A DNA stretch of 64,000 nt, taken from assembly GCF_020177595.1 (NCBI RefSeq), contig NZ_JAHTBL010000006.1, positions 124,001-188,000 of the forward strand, in the 5' to 3' direction. The stretch comes from Cognatishimia sp. MH4019 (GTDB lineage: Bacteria > Pseudomonadota > Alphaproteobacteria > Rhodobacterales > Rhodobacteraceae). The notes below the pieces were generated by a model. That model was given only the letters and a program-made list of their open reading frames with translations. It had not been told where the DNA came from and searched no databases. Below are positions 17,450 through 26,395 of this stretch, one piece after another; position 1 is the stretch's first letter, and every line of letters begins with the position of its first letter. The translations under genes were made by a program, and so were the position numbers.

Positions 17450-18646
17450 TTAGCTCAGCCGGTTGATCTCACTGATGGCATCACGAGCAAGTTCATCGTA
17501 GTAGCCGGTGTTGCGGTTGAACTGGAAGATCAGGCGCTGAAGCGGTGCGGGCGCTTCGGCGTCATAGGACACGAACAGATCACCATTGACCCAGGTCTCT
17601 TTCGTGTTCAGCGCAGGATCGATCCAGACATCGTAGCCAAGCGTCCAGCCGCGGGCGCGCATCTGGCGAAGGAACCCGTTTACGGTTTCTGCAATATCGA
17701 CCAGAAGCTGCAACGAGAACGGCTTGTCGCGGAACGCTTTGTGACCGGCTGCGACGCTGTCCATGATGATGTCGTGAACGCGAACCACCGGGAAAAACTT
17801 GTTCAACGGCTCTGTCCAGGCGGTCTCGTTGCCCCAGAGACGGAAACCATTGTCGCGCACGATCGTCGCGATCTGGTTGCGGGTCAGATAGTCAGCTTCG
17901 GTATCAGGATCGCCATCGTAGTATTCGACAGGACGCGCGACACCTGTGATGCCAAAGAACTCATGGTTCGACGGCGAATGGTTCGGGCCGAGGGTGCGAT
18001 CAACGCGCAGGGTGATCCCTGCCACAGAGGCGCTGGACGGCTTTACAAGCGTCTGGCCCCCGCGGAACACCTTGACGGCGGGATCGGTGATGTAGATGCG
18101 CTCGGAACCCCAGTCCTCACGATACTGAAGCGCAGCTTCCTTGGTGGTGTTCGGGCCATCGGCAAAGATCATGCCGCGACGCCGTGTTGCAATGCCAAGC
18201 ATCTCGGCCACGACCGGATTACGACCATTATCCACGCGCTGGGATGTGAAACCCGGCGCCAACATCAGACGGGGCGAAAGACCGAGCTCGGACTGCGCGG
18301 CCTTGATGGCATGCACGCCGGTTTGCGGACCAGCCGCACCCACGACATTGGCAAGCGTGGCATCGAAGTCAGCGCCTTCTTCAACACGAACCCCGATGGC
18401 GTTCATGCCGGTGCCTTCGGCGGTGATCTGGCTGATGATATCAGGGCCTGTGCCGGTTTCGCCCATACCGTCCAAAAGCTCGGACCCGCCGATCAGCCCC
18501 AGCGGTTCGTTCAGCGGGAACTTGGTATTGTCCGCGTCAGGCGCGGTGAACACAAAGGCGACGGTTGACGCCTGTGCGACCTGAACCGGGCGACCGCCCT
18601 TCAGGTTCTCAAAAGTCCCAATGCCTTTGTGAAAAGCCGGTTGCAT
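17450..18646 (-). CDS. Contractile tail sheath protein (P2 FI-like)
   Basis: 398 aa. Sheath-family segments are clear: KSELGLSPRLMLAPGF-like AAQSELGLSPRLMLAPGF, RIYITDPAVKVFRG, GFRLWGNETAWTEP, and a C-terminal insertion domain with VDIAETVNGFLRQMRARGWTLGYDVWIDP. It forms the outer contractile tube. It is the first gene after the palindrome at 18719-18742, with the start 73 bp downstream of it, so it probably heads its own late transcript. Confidence 0.95.
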   Translation of the reverse strand: MQPAFHKGIGTFENLKGGRPVQVAQASTVAFVFTAPDADNTKFPLNEPLGLIGGSELLDGMGETGTGPDIISQITAEGTGMNAIGVRVEEGADFDATLANVVGAAGPQTGVHAIKAAQSELGLSPRLMLAPGFTSQRVDNGRNPVVAEMLGIATRRRGMIFADGPNTTKEAALQYREDWGSERIYITDPAVKVFRGGQTLVKPSSASVAGITLRVDRTLGPNHSPSNHEFFGITGVARPVEYYDGDPDTEADYLTRNQIATIVRDNGFRLWGNETAWTEPLNKFFPVVRVHDIIMDSVAAGHKAFRDKPFSLQLLVDIAETVNGFLRQMRARGWTLGYDVWIDPALNTKETWVNGDLFVSYDAEAPAPLQRLIFQFNRNTGYYDELARDAISEINRLS

Positions 18647-18718
18647 GTGCTTGCTCCATCCGTCGAGAACGCATCGTTCATGTGATGAAGCCGTTTTTTC
18701 ACACGCGTAGGCAGGCGA

Positions 18719-18742
18719 TTATGGTAGCGCGCGCTACCATAA
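18719..18742. promoter_or_regulatory. Perfect 24-bp palindrome, late promoter operator (copy 1)
   Basis: GGTAGCGCGCGCTACC flanked symmetrically by TTAT and ATAA. It lies in the 154-bp spacer 18647-18800, upstream of the sheath gene. The same 16-bp core recurs at 27918-27933 and 36832-36847, each time before a late gene block. No U-tract follows on either strand, so a terminator is unlikely. Probable binding site for the Mor-type activator. Confidence 0.75.
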
Positions 18743-18800
18743 GGGGATCAGTTTTCGGGAATACCCGTGACATACACGGACCGAGGCAATCGGCCAAGAA

Positions 18801-19163
18801 TTATCGGTGAACCAACCACAGCCAGGATCGCCGCACCAACATCCCCAGATAGGCCATGGCCGTCCGCAAGATCGGCGCACCGTCTGATATCGCAATGGTG
18901 GCCCAAAGCATGTCGGCCTCGAAGTGGCGAGCGCCACTTTCGATTGCGACGTCGTGGAACAAAGCTGCACGCAGATAGAACGGATCGTCAGGCGACCAGA
19001 CCCAACGCGCAAGGCGTGGAACCGAACTTTCGAACTCGCGTCCCGATTCCACCACCACCGTGTGCGGCGATCCCTTCCAAAGCAGGTCCCAGCGCATAAC
19101 GCGTTCAGTCCGGTAGTCGCGCCAGGTTCCAGGCGCGCACCAGCTTGTATCAGGCTCCGCCAC
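18801..19163 (-). CDS. DUF1353-like phage protein
   Basis: 120 aa from GTG 19163, chosen because GGAG lies 7 bases upstream; ATG 19097 is an alternative. The core RWVWSPDDPFYLRAALFHDVAIESGARHFEADMLWATIA follows the DUF1353 pattern, in which an AxxHD motif is conserved, suggesting a hydrolase-like or tail-associated role. Many phages carry it near tail or lysis genes. It is the last gene of its block, overlapping the fibre assembly gene by 14 bp and followed by the palindrome. Confidence 0.65.
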   Translation of the reverse strand: MAEPDTSWCAPGTWRDYRTERVMRWDLLWKGSPHTVVVESGREFESSVPRLARWVWSPDDPFYLRAALFHDVAIESGARHFEADMLWATIAISDGAPILRTAMAYLGMLVRRSWLWLVHR

Positions 19164-19803
19164 CGCTGATCTCCGCCTCTGCCGCTTCCAAGGGCGCACG
19201 GTCACCCGTTAGGGCGGCCTGTTGCACGGCTTGAAACTGAGCGGTCCGCGCGGCGACTGCCGCCTCGAAGTTTGCGCGGATCGCGTCGACGGCAGCGTGA
19301 TCCTCCGCCGCTTCAAGTGCATTGCTAGAGGCATCGGCAATTACGTCTGCCGCCGCCTTCAGCGCTTTGTAAAGTCGGGCGCGCAGCATGACGCGTTCGG
19401 CGATTTGGGCCTCCGTCCGACCCTTGGCGAAGTCGCGGACGAAGAGCATCCGATCCAACGGAGTGCCATCTTTCAGAAAAGCCAGCGCAGCGGGCTTCTT
19501 CTCTGGCCATGATTGCCGCTCACTCTCTGACGGATCGCCTGCGAGCTTCCAGATTGTGGCCTCTGCGTTGCTCTTGAAAAATGCTTTTGTGTCGTCTTTC
19601 AGTTCCGAAATGTCACGGGGCGCTTGTGGCGCGGCAATGGGCTGGCCATTGGTGTCCCCCTCAATCGTAAAGCCCTCTCGCTGATTTTCGAGGAGCTCTG
19701 CGTAAGTGGCATCATCCAATTCGACGGCGTCGCCTGGAATTTGATCCCCGTGAACTGCACGGCTGTAAAAACCTTTGGTTTGCGCTGAAAAAAGCATTGT
19801 CAT
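19150..19803 (-). CDS. Tail fibre assembly-type protein
   Basis: 217 aa from MTMLFSAQTKGFYSR. The N-terminal part (FYSRAVHGDQIPGDAVELDDATYAELLENQREG) is characteristic of tail fibre assembly or chaperone proteins that begin with FYS and contain YAELL. The C-terminal part is helical and alanine-rich (about residues 120-210). It follows the fibre gene by one base, the usual order for a fibre and its chaperone. Confidence 0.75.
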   Translation of the reverse strand: MTMLFSAQTKGFYSRAVHGDQIPGDAVELDDATYAELLENQREGFTIEGDTNGQPIAAPQAPRDISELKDDTKAFFKSNAEATIWKLAGDPSESERQSWPEKKPAALAFLKDGTPLDRMLFVRDFAKGRTEAQIAERVMLRARLYKALKAAADVIADASSNALEAAEDHAAVDAIRANFEAAVAARTAQFQAVQQAALTGDRAPLEAAEAEISGGGA

Positions 19804-19804
19804 G

Positions 19805-20530
19805 TCAGTCTCCGATTGCCAGCCACCAGAAGGGCGCAGATGAAAGTTGGCCAAGCGCTGCGCCATCACCGTTGATGTTTCCGCGAAACACCGCTTGTGT
19901 GTTGGTGATAGAGCCCGCCATCATCACAAGGTGCAAATTGGTGGCATACGTGACGAAGTCATGGGTCGCGGTCACGGACCGACAGCCATTCGGAAACGCC
20001 AGAGGGAAGGTGATATAGGTGTAATTGCTCGCTGTCGCAGACGCGCCCCATTGCATAATCAGACCCGATGGAAAGCGCTGCCAGCCTGTCGCACCAAAAC
20101 CGCCTGACCATTCATCTTTGCGATAAAAACGACCGTCGATTGCACCCCCATCAACGTCCGCCTGCGACAGCTTCCCTGCCAGCGACTGGGTTACGGTCGC
20201 CGCGAAATCAGGATCATTACCGAAGGCGTCACCAAGCTCTTTCAAGGTGTCCAGCGCACCGGGTGCGCCATCCACAAGACCGGCGATTGCAGCATCCAGA
20301 TCGGCTTGTGTCAGACCGTTTGCGACAGCCTGCTGCAGCGCGACGATGGCAGCGCGGTTGTGGGTAGTGCGATTGGCCAGTCCCTGCGCCTGACGGTTCA
20401 TTGTCCCACCACCAGCAGGTGTTACATCGCCACCTGTCGGAAGGTAGCCATTCTCGAGTTTGAAAATGCTATCTTCCCAAGCAGGATCGTCTACGAGATA
20501 GGTCATGTTGTCGGGATCAAAATCAGGCAT
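19805..20530 (-). CDS. Tail fibre protein
   Basis: 241 aa, short for a fibre. The N-terminal part attaches to the baseplate; the middle (TMNRQAQGLANRTTHN... GAPGALDTLKELGDAFGNDPDFAATVTQSL) is the repeat-like shaft seen in prophage fibres; the C-terminal GLIMQWGASATA followed by FPLAFPNGC is a gp53-type receptor-binding tip. It overlaps gpI by 8 bp. Host-range determinant by inference. Confidence 0.88.
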   Translation of the reverse strand: MPDFDPDNMTYLVDDPAWEDSIFKLENGYLPTGGDVTPAGGGTMNRQAQGLANRTTHNRAAIVALQQAVANGLTQADLDAAIAGLVDGAPGALDTLKELGDAFGNDPDFAATVTQSLAGKLSQADVDGGAIDGRFYRKDEWSGGFGATGWQRFPSGLIMQWGASATASNYTYITFPLAFPNGCRSVTATHDFVTYATNLHLVMMAGSITNTQAVFRGNINGDGAALGQLSSAPFWWLAIGD

Positions 20531-21137
20531 TCAAGGCCTCCCAATGATAGCTGGCGCCAAGGGCGATTTCGTCGCCAATGGGCCAGAGGTTGTCGCCAAT
20601 TGTGTATTGAACGCCGCGCACGGTAATCGCCCGCAACCGGCAGTGCTTAGGGGCAACCGCACGAACGATGCTGCCAAGACGGCGCGCTGCGCGCAGAGTG
20701 ATCGGTCGTGTGACTTCGATCCAGTAGTCGGCCCAATGGACCGAGCCATCCGGCCCCAGGCGCCAGGTATCACCTAAAGCGGGTGCACCTCCGATCCGGG
20801 GATATTGGAAAGCCTCGGTTATGATCGCATCACCATAACCCGCCACTTCCAGCGCGCGCTTAATGATCGGCAAGGTGCCTTTGCGGCGCACGATCGAAGG
20901 CCATTCCTTGAGGTAGTTGCGCTGGACCGCCTCTGGCCATTCGGGGTCCCACTCATCCGCGGAAAGCGCGAAGGCCAGATGTGGCAGAACCTCTTTAGGG
21001 CAAGCCATCGGGTTCCAAAGTGTGTCGAAGCAGATACCAACGTCCTCGAGCCGCTCAAACGCGGTTTCGACCAAAGCACGTTCCAGCTTTGTCGCGTTCG
21101 ATGGGAGAAGACCGCTGACCAGTTGTTCGATGGTCAT
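20523..21137 (-). CDS. Baseplate wedge protein I (P2 gpI-like)
   Basis: 204 aa. The P2 tail protein I pattern is clear: ALVETAFERL, then LPHLAFALSADEWDPEWPEAVQRNYL, and RRKGTLPIIKRALEVAG. It joins J at the periphery of the baseplate. ATGA overlap with J upstream (21134-21137) and 8-bp overlap with the fibre gene. Confidence 0.92.
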   Translation of the reverse strand: MTIEQLVSGLLPSNATKLERALVETAFERLEDVGICFDTLWNPMACPKEVLPHLAFALSADEWDPEWPEAVQRNYLKEWPSIVRRKGTLPIIKRALEVAGYGDAIITEAFQYPRIGGAPALGDTWRLGPDGSVHWADYWIEVTRPITLRAARRLGSIVRAVAPKHCRLRAITVRGVQYTIGDNLWPIGDEIALGASYHWEALNA

Positions 21138-22165
21138 GGGCGCCAGCCTTCGGGCAGATGTTCGACAGTGATGACGGGATCGACCAAGCTATCGGCATAT
21201 CCCTTTGAGCCTGGATCAATGTCTTGGGCAGGTTGCGTCAGCGTCAGTTCCTCGACGCCAGGAACCTTCATAGCCGCACCTAACCCAAACCGCTGCACTT
21301 TCGCTCCAATGCGCCGACGCTTATCGCGATGCTCGAGCGCCGCCGCCATCGCCGCCGCTTCGATCGCCACCAAATCGGAACCCGGCGCAACATAAAGTGT
21401 GGCTTCAATCGTGTATGTGTGGAGCGCCGCGGGCTCAGCACGCAATGGCACGTTCAAAGGACGGACGGGATAGATTGCTTGAACAACCCGGTCCAACAGA
21501 GCTTGATCTGCTAAGCCGTATTCGCGGGTGGCCAAAATGCACAATAGGATTTCCGCTGGGCCTACAGGATCGCCATTTGCGCGGACAGGTGCTGCAAATA
21601 AAGCCTTTCCAATTGTGTGCAGGTCCGAGAAAAGACCCGCGCTGTAGGTTGCCTGATCTTCCATACAAAGCGGCACGACATCCGCAATGTCACGTCGGCC
21701 ATCCAGTTCAAGCGCATGATAGATGTAGGACCCCTCTGTGCCCGCGGTCGTATAAGCTTCCGGGGCAAGGGCGAGGCGCGGCCGATAGTCAGCGTCGCTT
21801 TCGAGCACTTCATCTACTGGTGGGATCGCGTCCGGATCACCGGCTTGGACCGTCAACCGACCGGCACCGTAGTAGGTGGCACCGATGTGGTCCAGTTCAG
21901 CCCCTTGGCCGAATGCCAGGGTCAGCGCGTTTTTCTGATCGTTGCCTTCGGCCTTGAGCTGGACGATCCGTTCAGCGAACGCTTCAAGATTGACATGAAG
22001 AGGGTCGCTTTCGAGGTTGATTACCTCGGACAGATCAAGGCCCTTGTCTTCGGCGCGCCGCAACAGGCGCTCTTTGAGAAGCGCCAGTTCATCCTCGAAG
22101 TTCAGCTCCTCAAGAACAGAGAGCGGTTCAAGCGAGGCCAGATTGACAGCAGAAAAGCGGCTCAT
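21134..22165 (-). CDS. Baseplate assembly protein J (P2 gpJ-like)
   Basis: 343 aa of the baseplate J/gp47 family. Typical segments are AEGNDQKNALTLAFGQGAELDHIGATYYG, ALAPEAYTTAGTEGSYIYHAL, and RPLNVPLRAEPA with VEELTLTQPAQDI late in the protein. It forms the baseplate wedge with W and I. It overlaps W by 4 bp and I by 4 bp, so the W-J-I block is tightly coupled. Confidence 0.93.
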   Translation of the reverse strand: MSRFSAVNLASLEPLSVLEELNFEDELALLKERLLRRAEDKGLDLSEVINLESDPLHVNLEAFAERIVQLKAEGNDQKNALTLAFGQGAELDHIGATYYGAGRLTVQAGDPDAIPPVDEVLESDADYRPRLALAPEAYTTAGTEGSYIYHALELDGRRDIADVVPLCMEDQATYSAGLFSDLHTIGKALFAAPVRANGDPVGPAEILLCILATREYGLADQALLDRVVQAIYPVRPLNVPLRAEPAALHTYTIEATLYVAPGSDLVAIEAAAMAAALEHRDKRRRIGAKVQRFGLGAAMKVPGVEELTLTQPAQDIDPGSKGYADSLVDPVITVEHLPEGWRP

Positions 22166-22497
22166 ACCGACACTCCGATCGTGTTTTGAACACCCGTCGC
22201 ACGAACCGTCACATCCACTTCGATACGCCCGTTGCCGCCCGCGTCGATTTCAGCCAGGCGAAACCCATTGAGCTCAACGCGCGGCTCAAAAGCATCAAGG
22301 GCCTCGGCAATAGACACAAAGTGGCTCAGAACAGTTTCGTCATTGCCGGGCCGATCTTGTAGATCTGGCGCGACAGAGCCAAAGGCCCGCCGCTCAACGC
22401 GGGTGTTGATCCGCGTTGTGAAAATCACCTCGAGGGATTGGGCGATATGATCCCATCCCTCAAGGCGACGCCCGGTATGCCGACACATCCCAGCCAT
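22162..22497 (-). CDS. Baseplate wedge protein W (GPW/gp25 family)
   Basis: 111 aa. The order (WDHIAQSLEVIFTTRINTRVERRAFGS, then EALDAFEPRVELNGFRLAEI and VTVRATGVQNTIGV) matches the GPW/gp25 family whose EPR motif (FEPRV) is invariant in contractile-tail baseplates. ATGA overlap with J. Confidence 0.92.
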   Translation of the reverse strand: MAGMCRHTGRRLEGWDHIAQSLEVIFTTRINTRVERRAFGSVAPDLQDRPGNDETVLSHFVSIAEALDAFEPRVELNGFRLAEIDAGGNGRIEVDVTVRATGVQNTIGVSV

Positions 22498-22502
22498 GGA
22501 CC

Positions 22503-22724
22503 TTAGTCTTTAGGCTTCGACGTCTTGGCGGGCGCGGACTTCTGCAAGGGGCTCACGTCGGACTTCTTTTGCAAGACATGCGGCACATAATAGCGCGCCT
22601 CGTCGTCAGTCATCTGGACGACATCGCCCTTCTCCTTCAGGTGCGGCCCGATCCACGAGTTGGTTTGCAGCACATAGTCATGCTTTTGCAGTTTGGGGTC
22701 GGGTTTCTTGGTCGTCTCAGCCAT
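22503..22724 (-). CDS. Small phage protein of the baseplate block, unknown
   Basis: 73 aa from MAETTKKPDPKLQKHDYVLQ, with AAGGAGA 5-6 bases upstream. Charged and lysine-rich; the middle (SWIGPHLKEKGDVVQMTDDEARYYVPHVL) could fold as a small domain in which side-chain patterns resemble head-tail or baseplate accessory proteins. Lies between V and W. No family recognised with confidence. Confidence 0.65.
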   Translation of the reverse strand: MAETTKKPDPKLQKHDYVLQTNSWIGPHLKEKGDVVQMTDDEARYYVPHVLQKKSDVSPLQKSAPAKTSKPKD

Positions 22725-22734
22725 GTTCGTCTCC

Positions 22735-23319
22735 TTAGACTGGGGTGCCGGTGTTGGCGTTTCCGGGAACGATCCCGCTATGCTTGTGGGTGTCGCCGAT
22801 ATCGGTGCCGTTATGGGTGATCTCGCCACTAGTAATCGCGACACCAGCATCGGTGATTTCGATTGTGACGCCGCCGACATTCGCCTCGATCTTGTCATTC
22901 GTGATTTCGACGGATGTTCCAGCCACTTCAATCATTGAGCTGTCATCGATCACCGTGACGGTGACGGATCCGAGTGTGAACGCGAAAGCATCCCCATCTG
23001 CCGTGGGTGCCGCGTTCTGATCGGTGAAGCCGCCATGCACCGCGAGCGCCTTCTCGTCCAGTTCGCCCCCTTGCGCCAGAACGGTCATCAGTTCGCCGAC
23101 GCTTGGCGGGTTCCAAGTCTTGCGCGCGCCGGCACGCTCAGTCCATCTGATCCAGGGCGTAATCAACGGGCTACCGTCATCACCGACGTCTACCTTGACA
23201 CGCTGGTTCGCAGGATCGACCGCGGTCACAACACCAGACCGCACCATGTTGGTGAGCTTGCGGCGATCCTCGGCAATCATGCCCTGTAGGCGCGCGATGA
23301 TTTTTGAGACATCCGCCAT
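22735..23319 (-). CDS. Baseplate spike protein V (P2 gpV-like)
   Basis: 194 aa from ATG 23319. An N-terminal OB-fold-like part (MVRSGVVTAVDPANQRVKVDVGD, then TPWIRWTERAGARKTWNPPSVGE) is followed by a repetitive beta-helix spike (roughly residues 110-175: VTVTVIDDSSMIEVAG, VGGVTIEITDAGVAITSGEI). DTHKHSG near residue 180 supplies the HxH pair that binds iron in P2-type spike tips. It pierces the outer membrane. TGATG overlap with the tail terminator gene. Confidence 0.92.
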   Translation of the reverse strand: MADVSKIIARLQGMIAEDRRKLTNMVRSGVVTAVDPANQRVKVDVGDDGSPLITPWIRWTERAGARKTWNPPSVGELMTVLAQGGELDEKALAVHGGFTDQNAAPTADGDAFAFTLGSVTVTVIDDSSMIEVAGTSVEITNDKIEANVGGVTIEITDAGVAITSGEITHNGTDIGDTHKHSGIVPGNANTGTPV

Positions 23320-23855
23320 CACACATCCTCCGGCATGCGCGTGATGTCGATATCGGTGTTCAGCTCAATTGACTCGGACATCGTCGTATCGGACGGCCCA
23401 GCAGCGCCAATCCCCTCGGACGTGCCAATCGTTATCGCTTGGGTCCAGGACACCGAATGCAGCGAAATCCCCTTGTCATCCAGATCGCCGGAATAGAGCG
23501 CATCAATCCGCAGGTTGCCGGGAAGGCCGATACCGTGACCATCAGAAAACCGATTGAGCTCAATCCGCTCGGCCACGGCTTCGGTCAGATCGATGCCTTC
23601 GTTGGCGCGGCCTTTTCCATCGGTCAAAACGAAGACGGCGAACGCAGCCTCATAGCGGCGCGTGGCGTCTGGCTTTGGCTGTGTGCGGGGGGCCCCAAGA
23701 AAGGCAACGCGCAGCGCGGGGGCCTTGAAGGTCCGCCGCGTCACCTCATCGGCGTTGAAGCGACCGGGACTGATATCGATATCACGCGCGTCAGACAGGC
23801 TGTCTGTTGCTTGCAGATCGGCTTTGATCGCCTCAAGAAGATCGGTAATTTTCAT
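23319..23855 (-). CDS. Mu gp37-like head-tail protein
   Basis: 178 aa. The N-terminal KITDLLEAIKADLQ and the later FAVFVLTDGKGRANEGIDLTEAVAERIELN with GIGLPGNLRIDALYSGDLDDKGISLHSVSWTQAI follow the DUF1834/gp37 family, placed at the tail end of Mu-type head modules and thought to terminate or join the tail. ATGA overlap with gpG upstream. Confidence 0.82.
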   Translation of the reverse strand: MKITDLLEAIKADLQATDSLSDARDIDISPGRFNADEVTRRTFKAPALRVAFLGAPRTQPKPDATRRYEAAFAVFVLTDGKGRANEGIDLTEAVAERIELNRFSDGHGIGLPGNLRIDALYSGDLDDKGISLHSVSWTQAITIGTSEGIGAAGPSDTTMSESIELNTDIDITRMPEDV

Positions 23856-24331
23856 TTGAGCACCTCACGCATGAAGTCCTCGACCACGTCCTCGATCTCG
23901 CGCGCGTTTGCCGGACTGATCCCCAGATAAGGGCGTGCCGGCATGGTAACGCTTTTTGCGAAGACCTTTTTGTTGCCCGCCATGAATGCCAGCGCTTTGC
24001 CGATCTTCGCTTTGATGACGCCGCCAAAATGATGGATCGCGGCATAGATCAACGGTGATCCGATCGTGACCTGCCCAAGGCCGGTCTGGTAATCGATGCT
24101 GTCATGCAATGCGCCCGACGCATAAAGCGGAGCTGAGCCTTTGCGGTTGTGTGGCCACAACTCTCCATTGGGGCCTATCTTTTCCGATTTGAGCCTACGT
24201 CGCGTCTGAAGTTGCACAAGGCGACCGATTACATCCATCAGTTCGAACCGATCGAACCCTGTGACCCGCTCAATTGCTTGGGCGGCACGGTCAAGGCCTG
24301 TGAGTTGCATCTCGACGGCAAGACTGGTCAT
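23852..24331 (-). CDS. Virion morphogenesis protein (Mu gpG-like)
   Basis: 159 aa of the phage virion morphogenesis family: GLDRAAQAIERV, RRRLKSEKIGPNGELWPHNRKGSAPLYASGALHDSI, YAAIHHFGG, and the C-terminal MPARPYLGISPANAREIEDVVEDFM. It acts in head-tail joining or tail assembly. In Mu it lies between F and I, here it lies after gp36. One base is shared with gp36's stop. Confidence 0.9.
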   Translation of the reverse strand: MTSLAVEMQLTGLDRAAQAIERVTGFDRFELMDVIGRLVQLQTRRRLKSEKIGPNGELWPHNRKGSAPLYASGALHDSIDYQTGLGQVTIGSPLIYAAIHHFGGVIKAKIGKALAFMAGNKKVFAKSVTMPARPYLGISPANAREIEDVVEDFMREVLK

Positions 24332-24753
24332 CAGCCGCGCCCCCGACCAAAGCGCCGCGGCCGTGCGGTGAAGTCGGCACCCGACGTGGTGCCGGTCTCC
24401 GATCCCGCAACAGCCGAACTGGGCTCGGCAAGCCCCAGGCCGACACGTCCATCGCTGATCTTCGTCAAAAGCGCCGTTGCTTGGGTGTAGCGGGTTTCAA
24501 TGTTGTCGGTGAGGCGAGTGTGCGAGTTCGCCAGCACATAAGCGGCGATATCAATGCAAGGGCGGCGCAAGACTTTCGGCTGGCCACCAAGGGGAAGGTC
24601 ATACCGTGCGGAAAGATAGCCGTCGATTTCAGCAGAGGCATCGGCCAACGCTTCGTCGATCGCACCGTTCGGATCAGCCACGTCAGCAGGCGTGATGTCC
24701 TCAAGGAACTCAGCGCCATAGATCGCGGTGATATCGTCTCGGGTGGCATACAT
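24331..24753 (-). CDS. Mu gp36-like head completion protein (DUF1320)
   Basis: 140 aa. MYATRDDITAIYGAEFL and EALADASAEIDGYLSARYDLPL with DIAAYVLANSHTRLT are typical of DUF1320. The C-terminal tail is flexible and glycine/arginine-rich (RPRRFGRGRG). Part of the head-completion set gp35-gp36-gp37. The 198-bp spacer upstream (24754-24951) contains a GGTGG-GCTTTCA-CCACC hairpin and no convincing gene. Confidence 0.88.
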   Translation of the reverse strand: MYATRDDITAIYGAEFLEDITPADVADPNGAIDEALADASAEIDGYLSARYDLPLGGQPKVLRRPCIDIAAYVLANSHTRLTDNIETRYTQATALLTKISDGRVGLGLAEPSSAVAGSETGTTSGADFTARPRRFGRGRG

Positions 24754-24951
24754 CGCATTCTCTCCAAAAGCGGTGGGCTTTCACCACCCGCAAGCCGCAT
24801 CACAAGCCTTCAGACACCGCAGTTCGCCGGGTGACCCTTCGCGCTATGGTCTCGCCCCATAGAGGCCTACTCAGAACTGCACCGTAGGGCGGGGTCTCTG
24901 TTTCTTCCCGTTCATCCCTTGGGCTCGCGACCGTTCCTTTCGCTCTGGAAT

Positions 24952-25365
24952 TCACTCAGTGATCGGCGACACCTTCAGGTAGGGATCGCTCTGGATCGCT
25001 TCTTTCTGCTTGGCGTCCAGCTTCGTCACGTCCACACGGACACCTTCGGGTGTGAAGCTCATACCGGCACGACGGCGCGACTTCTTGTGCGTGGTCGAAA
25101 TCAGGACAAATTTGTCGGCATCTTCGACTTCGACGTTCGTTTTGGCACTCGGCAGAGGCGCTTGGCTTTCCGCCGATGCTTGCTTTGTGACTTCCGCCGA
25201 AAGCTTCGCTACCTCTTTGGTCGTAGCCTCACCCGCATCCGCGGCGGTCACATTCTCAGCGGGCGCTGCCTTCGGATCATCCTTGGACGCGGCCTGAACC
25301 GCATCCTTGGGTTCGGCGGGCTTTGCGTCGTTCTTGTCGGTCTGGGTTTTTGCCTTGGGGGCCAT
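24952..25365 (-). CDS. Mu gp35/HI1506-like protein
   Basis: 137 aa from MAPKAKTQTDKN. The first 75 residues are low-complexity, rich in A, K, D and E. The conserved part is at the C-terminus (VLISTTHKKSRRRAGMSFTPEGVRVDVTKLDAKQKEAIQSDPYL), which fits the small HI1506-related family found between the major head protein and gp36 in Mu-like phages. The role is unknown. Confidence 0.8.
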   Translation of the reverse strand: MAPKAKTQTDKNDAKPAEPKDAVQAASKDDPKAAPAENVTAADAGEATTKEVAKLSAEVTKQASAESQAPLPSAKTNVEVEDADKFVLISTTHKKSRRRAGMSFTPEGVRVDVTKLDAKQKEAIQSDPYLKVSPITE

Positions 25366-25444
25366 GGTTCTCTCTCCTGAAGGGGTCGGCTGAATGAAGC
25401 GGGCCGGGAATGCGCGACCGGCCCGCTCTGACAACCGGCCTGCG

Positions 25445-26350
25445 TTAGCTCAGCCAGGGGGTCATCAGGATTTCCGCTTTGCCGTAGTGCGGATTGTCTT
25501 TGCCGCCATCGGTGCGCTTGACCTTGAGGATTTCCTCAGCCTCGGTTTCCAGCTCGGGCGGGATCACCAGCAGGTTCGGCACGATGTTCAGCGGACGGCC
25601 CTGGTCACCTTTGAGCGATGCCATGGCTTGTCGGGCTGCCTTGAAATTCGCCGCCGTCAGCGGTGCCTTCGAGGCAAACGCCAACTGCCAGAACGTATAG
25701 CCCGCGGCACCGCGCGACCGCACGCCGTAAAGGTATTCGTCCTTCAGGAAGACGTGGTCGGAATTGCTGGCATCATCCTTGGTTTCCAGCTCAGCCGCGA
25801 TGCGCTCCTGATAGATGATCGGCTTGACCGCCTTGACGGTGCAAAGCAGATACCATGTCGGACCCGCACCGGCCTGCATGTTCGAAACGGAGACCTCTTC
25901 GCCGTCCACCATTACCGGGTGATCGGTGTCAAAGAAGTTCTGACCATCAAAACAGGTGACGTTGAAGCCTTCCTTGAGAGCGTCGAATACCAGCTCTTCA
26001 GGATGCTCGGCCGCGGCCGTTGCCATGCCTTTGATCGCCATCGAATACGTCCCAAGCTGATCGTCTTCGATCGCTTCGCGCTGGACGGCGATTGTATCCT
26101 CGAACTTGTCGTTCTTCAGCGTGTAGGCTTCGACTTCCAGCCGTTTGATCCGGCGCTCGTCGATCCATTTCTTCATGCCGGGGATTTGGGCCAGCCAGGC
26201 ATAGGTTTCGATGGATGTGTTGGAATTGACCTTTTCCGCGATCATCGACCATTTGGGATCGGCCGCTGTGAAGGCGTTTTGGAAAATGGCTTTGAAGCCA
26301 GTGGTCATCCGTTCGATGACTTGGCGCGTGATGCGCTTTGCAACGGGCAT
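25445..26350 (-). CDS. Major head subunit (Mu gpT-like)
   Basis: 301 aa. MPVAKRITRQVIERMTTGFKAIFQNAFTAADPKWSMIAEKVNS, TYAWLAQIPGMKKWIDERRIKRLE and the C-terminal PNLLVIPPELETEAEEIL are typical of the Mu T capsid protein, an HK97-fold subunit. Preceded by the decoration-type gene (45-bp gap) and followed by gp35 (79-bp gap). Confidence 0.95.
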   Translation of the reverse strand: MPVAKRITRQVIERMTTGFKAIFQNAFTAADPKWSMIAEKVNSNTSIETYAWLAQIPGMKKWIDERRIKRLEVEAYTLKNDKFEDTIAVQREAIEDDQLGTYSMAIKGMATAAAEHPEELVFDALKEGFNVTCFDGQNFFDTDHPVMVDGEEVSVSNMQAGAGPTWYLLCTVKAVKPIIYQERIAAELETKDDASNSDHVFLKDEYLYGVRSRGAAGYTFWQLAFASKAPLTAANFKAARQAMASLKGDQGRPLNIVPNLLVIPPELETEAEEILKVKRTDGGKDNPHYGKAEILMTPWLS

Positions 26351-26395
26351 GTGCGGGGTCCTCTCAGAAGGTTTGTGTGGTCAGGCGATGCCCGA

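Noticed and set aside
18719-18742. Palindrome as a rho-independent terminator
   Set aside because: No U-tract on either strand, and all three copies sit before, not after, gene blocks.
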